DNA of 18,013 nucleotides, from contig NZ_MUXU01000040.1 in assembly GCF_002014985.1 (NCBI RefSeq), forward strand, positions 1 through 18,013, read 5' to 3'. This stretch comes from Moraxella caviae (GTDB lineage: Bacteria > Pseudomonadota > Gammaproteobacteria > Pseudomonadales > Moraxellaceae). The notes under the pieces were generated by a model. That model was not told the DNA's origin and made no database searches. It was given only the letters and a program-made list of their open reading frames with translations. The position numbers and the translations under genes were made by a program. This document shows positions 6,844 to 14,801 of the stretch, piece after piece. Position 1 is the stretch's first letter. Every line of letters starts with the position of its first letter.

Positions 6844-6874
6844 AAAGTTGGGCTGTGCTTTACAACCCAACTTT
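6844..6874 (-). terminator. terminator of ftsW (convergent with gluQRS)
   Basis: AAAGTTGGG (6844-6852) pairs with CCCAACTTT (6866-6874), 9 bp; TGT/ACA inside the 13-nt loop can extend the stem. On the minus strand the stem runs into six T residues, a good Rho-independent signal 53 bp past the ftsW stop. On the plus strand only CTTTC follows, so it would act weakly for gluQRS. Confidence 0.75.
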
Positions 6875-6926
6875 CACAAACTTTACAAATTTCACAAACC
6901 AAAACTTGCCAATTTAATCACTACAT

Positions 6927-8096
6927 TTAATAAGAACGGCTGTTGCCACGTCTTTCAATGCCCACACTTTCAGCGTCCACTTTTAAAATATAGCCAATCA
7001 TCGCAAGGCTAACCAGCATTGCCGAACCGCCAAAACTATAAAACGGCAAGGTCAAACCTTTCGTTGGCAAAATGCCCATATTCATGCCGATATTGATGCA
7101 CACTTGCCCAAAAAACACCGTGCCAAAGCCAAACACCGTATAGCTTAGATACAGCTGATTGCGCTTGAGTGCGGCAAGGCTGATGCGCATGATAGACAGC
7201 ACAATCAAGGCTTCTAGCACCAGCACAAACACCACGCCAATAAAGCCCAGCTCTTCGCCTGTGATGGCAATCAAAAAGTCGGTGTGCGCTTCTGGCAAAT
7301 GCGATAATTTTTGTACGCTGTCGCCATAGCCCACGCCGCTAAATTCACCACGCCCAAAGGCAATCAAACTGCGCGCCAGCTGATAATCGGTGTCTTGAAT
7401 GTCATCAAACGGATCAACAAAAGAAAACAGGCGCTCACGGCGATAATCCGACATCAAAATCGCTGCCACCGCTGCCGAGAAAAACAGCCCAAAAATCACC
7501 ATATAATCACGCACAGGCGAACCACCAATAAAGGCGATGACGAGCAAAGTTGCGCCTAAAACTGCCGATGAACCAAAGTCTGGCTGAAAAATCAGCGCAA
7601 AAATCACGGGCGCATACCAAATCAAAAGCCGCCAGCCTGTCCAGATGGCATCACGCATTTCAGCCGAGCGGCGCACGACATACTCCGCCGCCACAAACAC
7701 CATCACCATCTTGGCAATCTCTGCCGCCTGAATGCTAAAGCCTGCCACGTTTAGCCAGCGTTTTGAGCCGTTGATAGAATCTGCAAATATCAACGTCAAA
7801 ATCAGCAGCACCACAAGCCCTAGGTACATAATCAGAATGTTGTTAAAATTGCGAAACAGATTCATCGGCAAACGATAAATCACCGCTGCGCCAATCACGC
7901 CCAAGCCCACATACAAAAGCTGCGACCAAAAAAAGCGCATGGGGTGCAAGCCATTATTCATCGCAAAAGGAATGGAAGCTGACGCAATCATCAAAAGACT
8001 GGTAGAAAGCAGCAAAAACAAACTCACCATCAGCGTGGCGCGTGCGCTTGGCAATTTGGGCAAGACGGCAGAAAACTTCTCGGAAAAAGCAAACAT
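6927..8096 (-). CDS. ftsW: Peptidoglycan glycosyltransferase FtsW
   Basis: SEDS-family polytopic membrane protein of 389 aa that polymerises lipid II at the division septum with its partner PBP3 (FtsI). Landmarks: INGSKRWLNVAGFSIQAAEIAK (108-129), QPDFGSS, GRGEFSGVGYGDSVQKL (238-254), PEAHTDFLIAITGEELG (258-274) with the essential Asp263, and GILPTKGLTLPFYSFGGS (321-338). GILPTKGLTLP distinguishes FtsW from RodA. The start is the ATG at 8096, with GAGAG five nt upstream; the open frame extends 37 codons further but without support. In most gammaproteobacteria ftsW adjoins murD. Here the same-strand murD lies upstream but a two-component pair sits between. A terminator follows, and murG is not next to it. 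Confidence 0.93.
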   Translation of the reverse strand: MFAFSEKFSAVLPKLPSARATLMVSLFLLLSTSLLMIASASIPFAMNNGLHPMRFFWSQLLYVGLGVIGAAVIYRLPMNLFRNFNNILIMYLGLVVLLILTLIFADSINGSKRWLNVAGFSIQAAEIAKMVMVFVAAEYVVRRSAEMRDAIWTGWRLLIWYAPVIFALIFQPDFGSSAVLGATLLVIAFIGGSPVRDYMVIFGLFFSAAVAAILMSDYRRERLFSFVDPFDDIQDTDYQLARSLIAFGRGEFSGVGYGDSVQKLSHLPEAHTDFLIAITGEELGFIGVVFVLVLEALIVLSIMRISLAALKRNQLYLSYTVFGFGTVFFGQVCINIGMNMGILPTKGLTLPFYSFGGSAMLVSLAMIGYILKVDAESVGIERRGNSRSY

Positions 8097-8214
8097 AAGG
8101 CTCTCAAAGTGGCGATAAAAAATGGCGATAAAGTAGCATAAAATGCCAATCAATTCGGCACAATCAATTTGACAAAGGCGGACAAAATGCCAAAGCATTG
8201 CACCCAAACCGTTT

Positions 8215-8220
8215 ATTATA
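8215..8220 (-). promoter_or_regulatory. possible -10 element for ftsW
   Basis: A consensus TATAAT on the minus strand (within TTTATTATAAACC) lies about 120 bp upstream of the ftsW start, after the histidine kinase gene. No good -35 is seen at 16-18 bp, so support is weak. A promoter in this gap would let ftsW be expressed independently of the two-component genes. Confidence 0.25.
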
Positions 8221-8326
8221 AACCAGTTTATGCCAACTTAGGCGAAATGCAGGCAAATTTTTATGAATTTTTACAATTTACGCTGTGATTTTTAAGGGTT
8301 TTTGCAAATTTGGCTAAAAATCGTTT

Positions 8327-8350
8327 GCGCATGATTTGGTGAACGTGCGC
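8327..8350 (-). terminator. possible terminator after histidine kinase
   Basis: GCGCATG (8327-8333) can pair with CGTGCGC (8344-8350), with one G.T pair, five nt beyond the kinase stop. On the minus strand AAACGATTTTT follows, so the T-run is displaced. Weak, but placed as expected for the end of the two-component operon. Confidence 0.3.
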
Positions 8351-8355
8351 CAACA

Positions 8356-9702
8356 TCACGCCTGCACGCCCAGTTTGGCTTTAGGAAAACTCACCACCAC
8401 TTTTAATCCAGATTCAAAACGACTGTCCAGCAAAACCAGCCGTCCGCCATAGCGCAGCGCAATGCTATTGGCAATCGGCAAACCAAGCCCCGTGCCTTCC
8501 ACGCCTGTCCCCAGCACACGATAAAACGGCTCAAGCACACGCTCACGCTCGGCTTTTGGTATGCCTGCGCCGCTGTCTTCTATGATAAATTCCACTTGCT
8601 CGCCTGCCATTTGCACCGACAAATCAATCTGCCCACCTGCTGGCGTGTAGCGAATGGCGTTATCTGTCAGCGTTTTTATCAGCAAAAACAGTAAAGACTC
8701 ATCAGCGCAAATTTTTATATCCAAATCGCTTGCCACGCCCAAATCCAAAGATTTTGCGTCCGCCAACGGGTACAGCGTTTCAATGACTTTGGCAAACAGC
8801 GCCATCGCCGAAAACGTGCTTGAGTGCGTGCTGGCATGGTCTGCCTGCGCACGAGCCAACGACAAAAGCTGCTCAAGCAAATGACGAGTGCGGCGAATGC
8901 TGTCCAAAAGCTCATCGGTCTGCGCCTTGGCGGCATCAGACATCGGCAAGCCAGCCAAACGCTGCGCCTGCATAGAAAGCGCGGTCATCGGACTGCGCAG
9001 TTCGTGCGCCGCATCAGCAATAAAACGCTGCTCTTGATTCATCACCTTTTCAATGCGCTGCAAAAGTTCGTTGATGGACAGCACAAATCCACGCATTTCG
9101 CTGGGGATTTTGTCAGTTGTCAAGGCGGATAAATCCTTGGCATCACGAGTTTTTAGGCTGTAAGACAGCGTGCGCACTGGAGACAGCTGGCGATTGATGA
9201 TCCAAAAGGCAAGCCCGCTCACCAAAGGCAGCAGCAATAAAAACGGCAACACACTGCCCCAAGCCGCACGCTCAGCAGCATCAGTGCGGTATTCGCTTTC
9301 TTGCATGACTGCCACCCTGCCATCTTTAAAATCCATGACAAAAATCCGATAGCTGTCTTCGCCTACGCCCACGCTAGAAAACCCTTCGTCCAGCGCAAAC
9401 ACGTCTGCCAAATGTGGGTGCGCCGTACCGCCTGCCGATGTCGCCACATAAATATGCGAATCGTTATCCATATCATCAATCACAGGCGCAGGGTGTTTTG
9501 GGTTGATATAAGACGCAATCTGCATGAGCGTTTCGTCTTGCAAATAGTGGCTTTGCTGATAATGGTCATAAAACGCCAAACCGCCTGCCAAAGCCGCACT
9601 CACAAAGCACACCAGCGCAAATGCTACGCCCAGCCGAATTTGCAAAGAACGCTTGGCATACCGCCAAATCTGCACGGCTTTATCTAAAATTTTACCAATC
9701 AT
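8356..9702 (-). CDS. Sensor histidine kinase (PmrB/QseC-type)
   Basis: Membrane sensor kinase of 448 aa, partner of the response regulator just upstream. Order of parts: basic cytoplasmic N-terminus, TM1 (about 23-45), periplasmic domain of about 100 residues (46-147, several Asp/Glu including VIDDMDNDSH), TM2 (148-169), HAMP (about 170-222), HisKA with phospho-accepting His233 in FIADAAHELRSPMTAL, and an ATPase domain with N-box Asn348 (TLTDNAIRYTP), G1 DSGAGIP (386-392), FYRV, and G2 GTGLGLP (413-419). This architecture is that of the OmpR-partner class such as PmrB, QseC or TctE. The ligand cannot be told from sequence. The ATG at 9702 overlaps the regulator stop by one base and has AAGG six nt upstream; a GTG one codon earlier is less well placed. 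Confidence 0.9.
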   Translation of the reverse strand: MIGKILDKAVQIWRYAKRSLQIRLGVAFALVCFVSAALAGGLAFYDHYQQSHYLQDETLMQIASYINPKHPAPVIDDMDNDSHIYVATSAGGTAHPHLADVFALDEGFSSVGVGEDSYRIFVMDFKDGRVAVMQESEYRTDAAERAAWGSVLPFLLLLPLVSGLAFWIINRQLSPVRTLSYSLKTRDAKDLSALTTDKIPSEMRGFVLSINELLQRIEKVMNQEQRFIADAAHELRSPMTALSMQAQRLAGLPMSDAAKAQTDELLDSIRRTRHLLEQLLSLARAQADHASTHSSTFSAMALFAKVIETLYPLADAKSLDLGVASDLDIKICADESLLFLLIKTLTDNAIRYTPAGGQIDLSVQMAGEQVEFIIEDSGAGIPKAERERVLEPFYRVLGTGVEGTGLGLPIANSIALRYGGRLVLLDSRFESGLKVVVSFPKAKLGVQA

Positions 9703-10370
9703 CACACGCCTTTTTCCACCAGCCAGCCCACGCCACGCACGTTTTTGATGTGTTCTTTGCCAACTTTTTTACGCAGGGCATGAATCAAATAATCCAGCGC
9801 ATTGCTTTCTACTTCATCGCCCCAGCCGTAAAGCTTTTCTTCCAGCTGCGCCCTTGAAAAAATCACGCCAGCACGCTGCATGAGCGCTTGTAAAATGGCA
9901 AATTCCTTATTACTCAGCACAATTTCGTCCGCTTGCCCTGTAATTTGCACCGTGAAAGTCGCAGGGTTTAACGTCAATGCGCCATTACTCAAAAGCGGCT
10001 GCGACGTGCCACCCTTGCGGCGCAGCACCATGCGAATGCGTGCTAATAGCTCCGCCATGTCAAAGGGTTTAATGATATAATCGTCCGCACCGCCATCAAT
10101 GCCACGCAAACGGCTGTCAATGTCGTCTCGTGCGGTCAAAATCAAAATCGGCAGCTCGCTTTTATTTTGGCGAATTTGCGCCAGCACCGAAAGCCCATCT
10201 TGCTTTGGCAAGCCCAAATCCAGCAGCAGCGCATCATAATCCTGCGTCTGTACTGCCGCCAACACCTGCTCACCAGAATCTAGGTGATCCACCGCATAGC
10301 CGTTGTCCTTTAGCCCCGCCATCAGCGCCTTGGCAATCATCAAATCATCTTCCACCACAAGCAATCGCAT
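9702..10370 (-). CDS. Response regulator, OmpR/PhoB family (PmrA/QseB-type)
   Basis: DNA-binding response regulator of 222 aa. The receiver domain has the acidic pocket Asp8/Asp9 (VVEDD), phospho-acceptor Asp51 (LLLDLGLPKQDG), Thr79 and Lys101 (IIKPF). The C-terminal winged helix ends in SNALDYLIHALRKKVGKEHIKNVRGVGW, typical of the OmpR family and closest in style to PmrA/QseB/TctD. I chose the ATG at 10370 because AAGGTG lies eight nt upstream; a GTG three codons earlier (10379) is also open. It is the first gene of a two-gene operon with the kinase. The gene begins 247 bp after the murD stop, beyond a terminator, so it should have its own promoter in 10380-10553. No unambiguous -35/-10 pair stands out there. 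Confidence 0.92.
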   Translation of the reverse strand: MRLLVVEDDLMIAKALMAGLKDNGYAVDHLDSGEQVLAAVQTQDYDALLLDLGLPKQDGLSVLAQIRQNKSELPILILTARDDIDSRLRGIDGGADDYIIKPFDMAELLARIRMVLRRKGGTSQPLLSNGALTLNPATFTVQITGQADEIVLSNKEFAILQALMQRAGVIFSRAQLEEKLYGWGDEVESNALDYLIHALRKKVGKEHIKNVRGVGWLVEKGV

Positions 10371-10553
10371 GAATTTCACCTTGACTCAACTTGCACGACA
10401 AACATCATTGTTATTTTATAACCGATATTTTAAAAACTGGTATTCACAAACCAAAAATCACACTAAAAACACAGCATAACACGCCAAACTTAGCTGACAA
10501 TTAGCCGATAATTAGCCAGCCAACCGCACCAAAGCCGCACCACAACCACGCCC

Positions 10554-10582
10554 AAAAATAAAGCCATCAACGATGGCTTTAT
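10554..10582 (-). terminator. murD terminator
   Basis: ATAAAGCCATC (10558-10568) and GATGGCTTTAT (10572-10582) form a perfect 11-bp stem with a 3-nt AAC loop. On the minus strand TTTTT follows the stem. It lies 35 bp past the murD stop and separates murD transcription from the two-component operon and ftsW. Confidence 0.85.
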
Positions 10583-10616
10583 CTTAAATTTAGGCGGAAA
10601 ATCCAGCCAAGCGCGC

Positions 10617-11999
10617 TTAATTTGGTAAATCTTTCACCAATACCACAAACGTCTCGCCACGCTCAGCATAACCTGAAAACTGATCAAAACTTGCGCACGC
10701 AGGCGACAGCAGCACCGCTTTTGCTGTGCTTTGGTTGGCGGCATTCACCGCATTTTGTAAAGTTTGCACATCATGGATTCGCTCGGCAAGCAAAGGCGCA
10801 GCCAGCAAACCTTCACGAATGATGGGCGTATCTTGCCCAATCAGATAAATATCGCTCGTAAAACGCTCGGCAGCGGCAGAAAGCTCGGCAAAATCCTGCC
10901 CTTTCGCCAAACCGCCCAAAATCAGCGCCAGCGAACGCTCGCCATACACCGCCCCCAAGCCATCAATCGCCGCCAGCGTTGAGCCGATGTTCGTGCCTTT
11001 TGAGTCGTTAAAATACACCTTGCCAGCCACATCGCCCACATACTCGCAGCGGTGCGGCAAGCCTGCAAACGCCTTTAGCGCAGCCAGCATGGCAGGCATT
11101 GGCAAATCCACTGCCACCCCCAAAGCCAGCGCAGACAAGGCGTTTAGCAGATTGTGTTTGCCTTTAATGCCAATCTCATCAGCGCTTAGCAATTTCTCGC
11201 CACGATGGCACAGCCAAATCGTATCGTCCGCATCACGCACCAAGCAAAAATCCGCCGAACACGCCTTGCCAATCTCACCGCAAGTCGTCTGAATGCTTGC
11301 GCCTGCCAAAGCCTTTTCGCACGCAGCAGCAAGTTCAGCATCATCTTTACAAATCACCGCAGATTTCGCCTGCTCAAAAATCGGTAATTTTGCCGCCAAA
11401 TAGCCTGCCATGTCGCCATGACGATCCAGATGGTCGGCAGAAATGTTTAGAATTGTCGCCACTTGCGCGCCAAGATTGGTGATATGCTCCAGCTGAAAAC
11501 TGGACAGCTCAAGCACCACCAGCGCCAAATCATCAATCTTTAAAAGCTCTAAAGCTGGCGTGCCGATGTTACCACCCACGCCCACCACCACGCCAGCGTG
11601 CGCCGCCATCTCGCCCACCAGTGTGGTTACGGTAGATTTGGCGTTTGAACCTGTGATGGCAACGATCGGCGTGCTGCACCCTTGAGCGGTATCGCGCGCT
11701 TTAAGCGTCTCCACAAACAGCTGCACATCGCTGATGACTTCAATGCCCGCTTGCTTGGCAGCAACGATGGCTTCATGACGTGGATCAACGCCGGGGCTAA
11801 TCACGATGCGCTGCGCTGCACCCAAAGCCGCCTTGTCAAGCCCACCAAAAGCGCACGTTACGCCATCTGGCAATTTTGCCGCCAAAGCAGGCGCAGGATT
11901 TTCGTCCGTTACCAGCACATCAAAACCCTGCTGCACCAAAAAATTCACCGCCGACAATCCAGAGCCACCAAGCCCAACCACCGCATAATGCTGCGCCAT
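10617..11999 (-). CDS. murD: UDP-N-acetylmuramoyl-L-alanine--D-glutamate ligase
   Basis: Cytoplasmic Mur ligase of 460 aa that adds D-glutamate to UDP-MurNAc-L-Ala in peptidoglycan precursor synthesis. N-terminal UDP-binding fold begins VVGLGGSGLSAVNFL. The ATP-binding centre reads ITGSNAKSTVTTLVGEM, followed by GGNIGTP, LELSSFQLE and ISADHLDRH. The C-terminal domain has GKHNLLNALSAL, LPHRCEYV, FNDSKGTN, ILGGLAKGQDF and LLSPACASFDQFSGYAERGETF, with the catalytic lysines and ligands of the family. Alanine in place of the usual P-loop glycine (SNAK) is also found in Pseudomonas-type MurD, so it is lineage-typical. The ATG at 11999 has AAGGTGG five nt upstream. Its usual partner ftsW is separated from it by a two-component operon. 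Confidence 0.95.
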   Translation of the reverse strand: MAQHYAVVGLGGSGLSAVNFLVQQGFDVLVTDENPAPALAAKLPDGVTCAFGGLDKAALGAAQRIVISPGVDPRHEAIVAAKQAGIEVISDVQLFVETLKARDTAQGCSTPIVAITGSNAKSTVTTLVGEMAAHAGVVVGVGGNIGTPALELLKIDDLALVVLELSSFQLEHITNLGAQVATILNISADHLDRHGDMAGYLAAKLPIFEQAKSAVICKDDAELAAACEKALAGASIQTTCGEIGKACSADFCLVRDADDTIWLCHRGEKLLSADEIGIKGKHNLLNALSALALGVAVDLPMPAMLAALKAFAGLPHRCEYVGDVAGKVYFNDSKGTNIGSTLAAIDGLGAVYGERSLALILGGLAKGQDFAELSAAAERFTSDIYLIGQDTPIIREGLLAAPLLAERIHDVQTLQNAVNAANQSTAKAVLLSPACASFDQFSGYAERGETFVVLVKDLPN

Positions 12000-12655
<656 letters not shown>

Positions 12656-12677
12656 TTGGATTGTCAAGCCAGATTAA

Positions 12678-12693
12678 GCCAACTTTGGTTGGC
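12678..12693. repeat. GCCAAC/GTTGGC hairpin
   Basis: A perfect 6-bp stem (12678-12683 with 12688-12693) and TTTG loop, 22 bp after the PII stop. No T-run follows, so it is not a classic terminator. It shares the CCAAC/GTTGG arms of the repeat units next to it. Confidence 0.5.
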
Positions 12694-12701
12694 AGCCGTA
12701 A

Positions 12702-12726
12702 GTTGGGTTAGCGAAGCGCAACCAAC
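12702..12726. repeat. intergenic hairpin repeat, copy 3
   Basis: A 25-bp imperfect palindrome with arms GTTGG and CCAAC and an inner GCG/CGC around AAG; the full stem is 10 bp with two single-base bulges. It resembles the GGTTGAG...CCCAAC elements at 6753-6776 and 12752-12777, so it probably belongs to the same dispersed family. Confidence 0.5.
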
Positions 12727-12751
12727 GTTTTTAAGGCGGTTTTACGAATTT

Positions 12752-12777
12752 GCTGGGTTTTCACTTTCGCTCAACCT
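12752..12777. repeat. intergenic repeat, copy 2
   Basis: On the minus strand this reads TAGGTTGAGCGAAAGTGAAA and then ACCCAG, nearly the same as copy 1 at 6751-6776 with one gap and a few changes. The two copies are about 6 kb apart, in opposite orientation, and both are between convergent genes. Confidence 0.55.
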
Positions 12778-12831
12778 AACCTACAATCCACCCTTTAATT
12801 TAATGTGTCGTTAAACTTTAACCCACAAAAT

Positions 12832-12864
12832 AAAAAAACGCATTTTATTCAAATGCGTTTTTTT
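12832..12864. terminator. strong bidirectional terminator
   Basis: A perfect 14-bp stem (12832-12845 with 12851-12864) and a 5-nt loop. It has a GC-containing core (ACGCAT/ATGCGT) and seven A residues on one side and seven T residues on the other. It lies between the convergent PII gene and the DUF2147-like gene and should terminate both. Confidence 0.92.
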
Positions 12865-12889
12865 GCGTTTAAACTTGCAAGTTTATCAA

Positions 12890-13261
12890 TTACTTACGAG
12901 TCAAAACTTGTGAACCTTTTAGGGTTTTTAGGGTCAGTTTGTTGCCGTTTAGGGTGATGTCAGCATTCACCGCAGGCAATACACCCCAGCGTGGGTCCTT
13001 AGCTTTGCCTTTGTATTTGCCGCCGCCCACTGCTTCTACGTTTTGTAGTACAGTTTTACCAACGTATTGCTTGGCTTTTTCGGTTTGACCAGTTACGACC
13101 ACACCGTTAAACTTACCGCCAGCTTCGCTGATTTTTACGACCGCTTTTGGCTGACCATTTTCGCTCATTTGCCAGTTGCCCACGATAGGATCAGCGGCAA
13201 ATGCGGCTGCCGATACGACCAATCCTGCGCCCAAAGTAGCAATTTTTGTGATAAGTTTCAT
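12890..13261 (-). CDS. Exported DUF2147-like protein
   Basis: A 123-aa protein with a signal peptide (KLITKIATLGAGLVVSAAAFA, cleavage near 22/23), so it should be periplasmic. The mature part begins DPIVGNWQMSENGQPKAVVKISEAGGKFNG, the pattern of the DUF2147 family (a small beta-rich lipocalin-like domain). The second half, KYKGKAKDPRWGVLPAVNADITLNGNKLTLKT, fits that family too but is short, lacking the cysteine-containing GCxxG...C end of many members. The function of the family is not established. The start has AGGAG six nt upstream, a strong Shine-Dalgarno. The leader is long and structured. It shares no operon with its neighbours. Confidence 0.8.
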   Translation of the reverse strand: MKLITKIATLGAGLVVSAAAFAADPIVGNWQMSENGQPKAVVKISEAGGKFNGVVVTGQTEKAKQYVGKTVLQNVEAVGGGKYKGKAKDPRWGVLPAVNADITLNGNKLTLKTLKGSQVLTRK

Positions 13262-13285
13262 CGCAGACTCCTGTCTTTTCTACGA

Positions 13286-13305
13286 GCATTGGCACACGCC
13301 AACGC
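13286..13305 (-). promoter_or_regulatory. hairpin in leader of DUF2147-like gene
   Basis: On the minus strand GCGTTGGC pairs with GCCAATGC around a GTGT loop: 8 bp with one G.T pair. It lies 25 nt from the start codon, just upstream of the Shine-Dalgarno, and has no T-run. A second short hairpin (AACAGT/ACTGTT) lies further upstream, near 13345-13363. Confidence 0.5.
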
Positions 13306-13367
13306 ATGAACATATATAAAAAGCGACTGTATCGCTGCAGCCTGCAACAGTGCACGACTGTTTTTGC

Positions 13368-13396
13368 ATTATAGCCAAGTCAATTTTTAAAAGCAA
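13368..13396 (-). promoter_or_regulatory. promoter of DUF2147-like gene
   Basis: On the minus strand, TTGCTT (13396-13391) and a perfect TATAAT (13373-13368) are 17 bp apart. The predicted start near 13361 gives a leader of about 100 nt. A TATATA closer to the gene (about 13313) has no matching -35 and is less likely. Confidence 0.6.
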
Positions 13397-13490
13397 CTCA
13401 AAACATTGCTAAAATCTGTCTCGGCTGTTGGTGAATTTTTACCGATGGACAGCAAATTCGCGCTTTTAGTCGTTTTCATAAATTTTAATC

Positions 13491-13796
13491 TTAGGCAAAT
13501 GGGTTTTTTACCGTTTGCACTGCGTTATTCTCTTGGGCTGGATTTTGGGCTGAGTTTTCAGCTAAATTTTCGGCTTCGTCAGCGTTTTGCCTAAGGCTGG
13601 CAAGCTCGTTTTCGTCTTGATTGGCAAACCACGCCACAAGGCTTTGGCTAAATTCATACAACGCCTGCGCCTTTTGTTTGCCTGCCAAATCTTTGGTAAT
13701 ATGCGTCTCGCCAAAAATCACGACGCCATCGGCATGATTTTCCACATCAAGCCCGCCAATGCTCAGCACTTCATAATCATTTGCAAAAACTTTCAT
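13491..13796 (-). CDS. Small acidic protein of unknown function, downstream of nuclease
   Basis: I do not recognise a family for this 101-aa protein. Residues 1-60 look like a compact domain (KVFANDYEVLSIGGLDVENH, then GVVIFGETHITKDLAGKQKAQALYEF and a hydrophobic SLVAWF). Residues 61-101 are a low-complexity tail rich in Glu, Asn, Gln and Ala. The whole has 16 acidic and about 6 basic residues. There is no signal peptide or membrane segment, so it should be cytoplasmic. The ATG at 13796 has GGTGG eight nt upstream; a GTG four codons earlier is possible. It starts 24 bp after the stop of the exported nuclease with no terminator between, so the two are probably co-transcribed. An inhibitor role is a hypothesis only. 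Confidence 0.65.
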   Translation of the reverse strand: MKVFANDYEVLSIGGLDVENHADGVVIFGETHITKDLAGKQKAQALYEFSQSLVAWFANQDENELASLRQNADEAENLAENSAQNPAQENNAVQTVKNPFA

Positions 13797-13820
13797 GCCA
13801 AATTCCACCGCTTGCTTTGC

Positions 13821-14786
13821 TTATTCATTCAGCAAACCTACCAAATATTTAAAAATTTCCAACAAAAACAAAAGCCAGCTGCTCGCCTTTGTCAAATCAC
13901 CCACTTCTTCTAACGCCACGGGCAAATCCGCTGGACTGGCACGCTCGCCATCTTGTACGCCATCATCGGCAGGCTTGAGCAGCTCATGCGTCCGCGCTCG
14001 CACACCAGCTGGCACGCTTGGCATCGCCTTAATACCTGTGCGCTCGGCAAGCTCATCTAGACTGATGACTTCATAGCGCGCGTTTTCGGTGTTTGGCGAA
14101 AAATACACGCCAGCCGCACGCTCGCTGGGGATATACACCGCCTTGTAAAAATGCGTTGGCACAAGCACTCGCCCGCCAATCTGCTGCACATTTTCGCCAA
14201 GAAATGCCACGCCTGTAACCACATAAACATCGCCATATTTTCTGGCAAGCTGACGTGTTGAGCCTTCAATGTGTCGCCATAAATTGCGGTTGTGCGTGGC
14301 GTTTTGTGGGGCGATGTTGGCAAGGCTAAAGCTGTCGTACTGCTGACTTGTGCTTGCCATGTCGCCATTTGGCGCAAGGTGCCCACGGTCATAGCCAGAG
14401 CGTGAATAATCACGAAGCTCGGCACGGTCAGCGTGCGGCAAGCGACTTTCCACACGAAAGCTGTCTTCACGCACAAGGCTTGCCGCCAGCGTTACTCGCT
14501 CGCGCGTCAGATGTTCTGCCGCCCACAAAGGCGTGCGCGATACGCCAGAATGTAGCACCGCAAAACCATCAAAACACAAGCCCTGCGCCTGCGCACTCAA
14601 CGATTTTCTGCGCTCCAGAGTGAACGATGGCGGCACGTTGTTATAAAAATTTTCTCGGCATTCTAAAAACACCGCACGCAAACTCGTGCTGGCGCTTTTT
14701 GCCTGCGCTGCACTCGCACCAAAACCGCTCGGCGCAAACACCAAAGCGAAAATCAGACTGACAATTAAAAACACACGATTCATCAT
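13821..14786 (-). CDS. Exported DNA/RNA non-specific endonuclease (DRGH family)
   Basis: Beta-beta-alpha-Me (His-Me finger) nuclease of the NucA/NucG/Serratia nuclease family, 321 aa. A hydrophobic signal peptide covers about residues 1-29. The catalytic motif is DRGHLAPNGDM (133-143) with general-base His136. The magnesium ligand is most likely Asn166, in ANIAPQNATHNRNLWRHIE (156-174), 30 residues after the histidine as in the Serratia enzyme. Cys43 and Cys71 could form a disulfide. After the catalytic domain is a tail of about 70 residues ending in a hydrophobic, possibly amphipathic helix (SSWLLFLLEIFKYLVGLLNE, 302-321), which may hold it at a membrane. There is almost no leader and no Shine-Dalgarno before the tandem ATGATG start. 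Confidence 0.88.
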   Translation of the reverse strand: MMNRVFLIVSLIFALVFAPSGFGASAAQAKSASTSLRAVFLECRENFYNNVPPSFTLERRKSLSAQAQGLCFDGFAVLHSGVSRTPLWAAEHLTRERVTLAASLVREDSFRVESRLPHADRAELRDYSRSGYDRGHLAPNGDMASTSQQYDSFSLANIAPQNATHNRNLWRHIEGSTRQLARKYGDVYVVTGVAFLGENVQQIGGRVLVPTHFYKAVYIPSERAAGVYFSPNTENARYEVISLDELAERTGIKAMPSVPAGVRARTHELLKPADDGVQDGERASPADLPVALEEVGDLTKASSWLLFLLEIFKYLVGLLNE

Positions 14787-14792
14787 GCGCCC

Positions 14793-14801
14793 ATTATACC
14801 A
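14793..14801 (-). promoter_or_regulatory. extended -10 promoter of nuclease operon (leaderless)
   Basis: On the minus strand TGG is followed directly by a perfect TATAAT (14798-14793), an extended -10 element. The next six bases are GGGCGC and then the ATG, so the expected +1 is exactly the A of the nuclease start codon (14786). No good -35 is present at 16-18 bp. No other promoter candidate of this quality was seen for this gene. Confidence 0.6.

Noticed and set aside
11634..11670. MurD P-loop reading GSNAKST instead of GTNGKST
   Set aside because: Unusual against E. coli, but the same alanine occurs in Pseudomonas-type MurD, so it is lineage-typical, not a defect.
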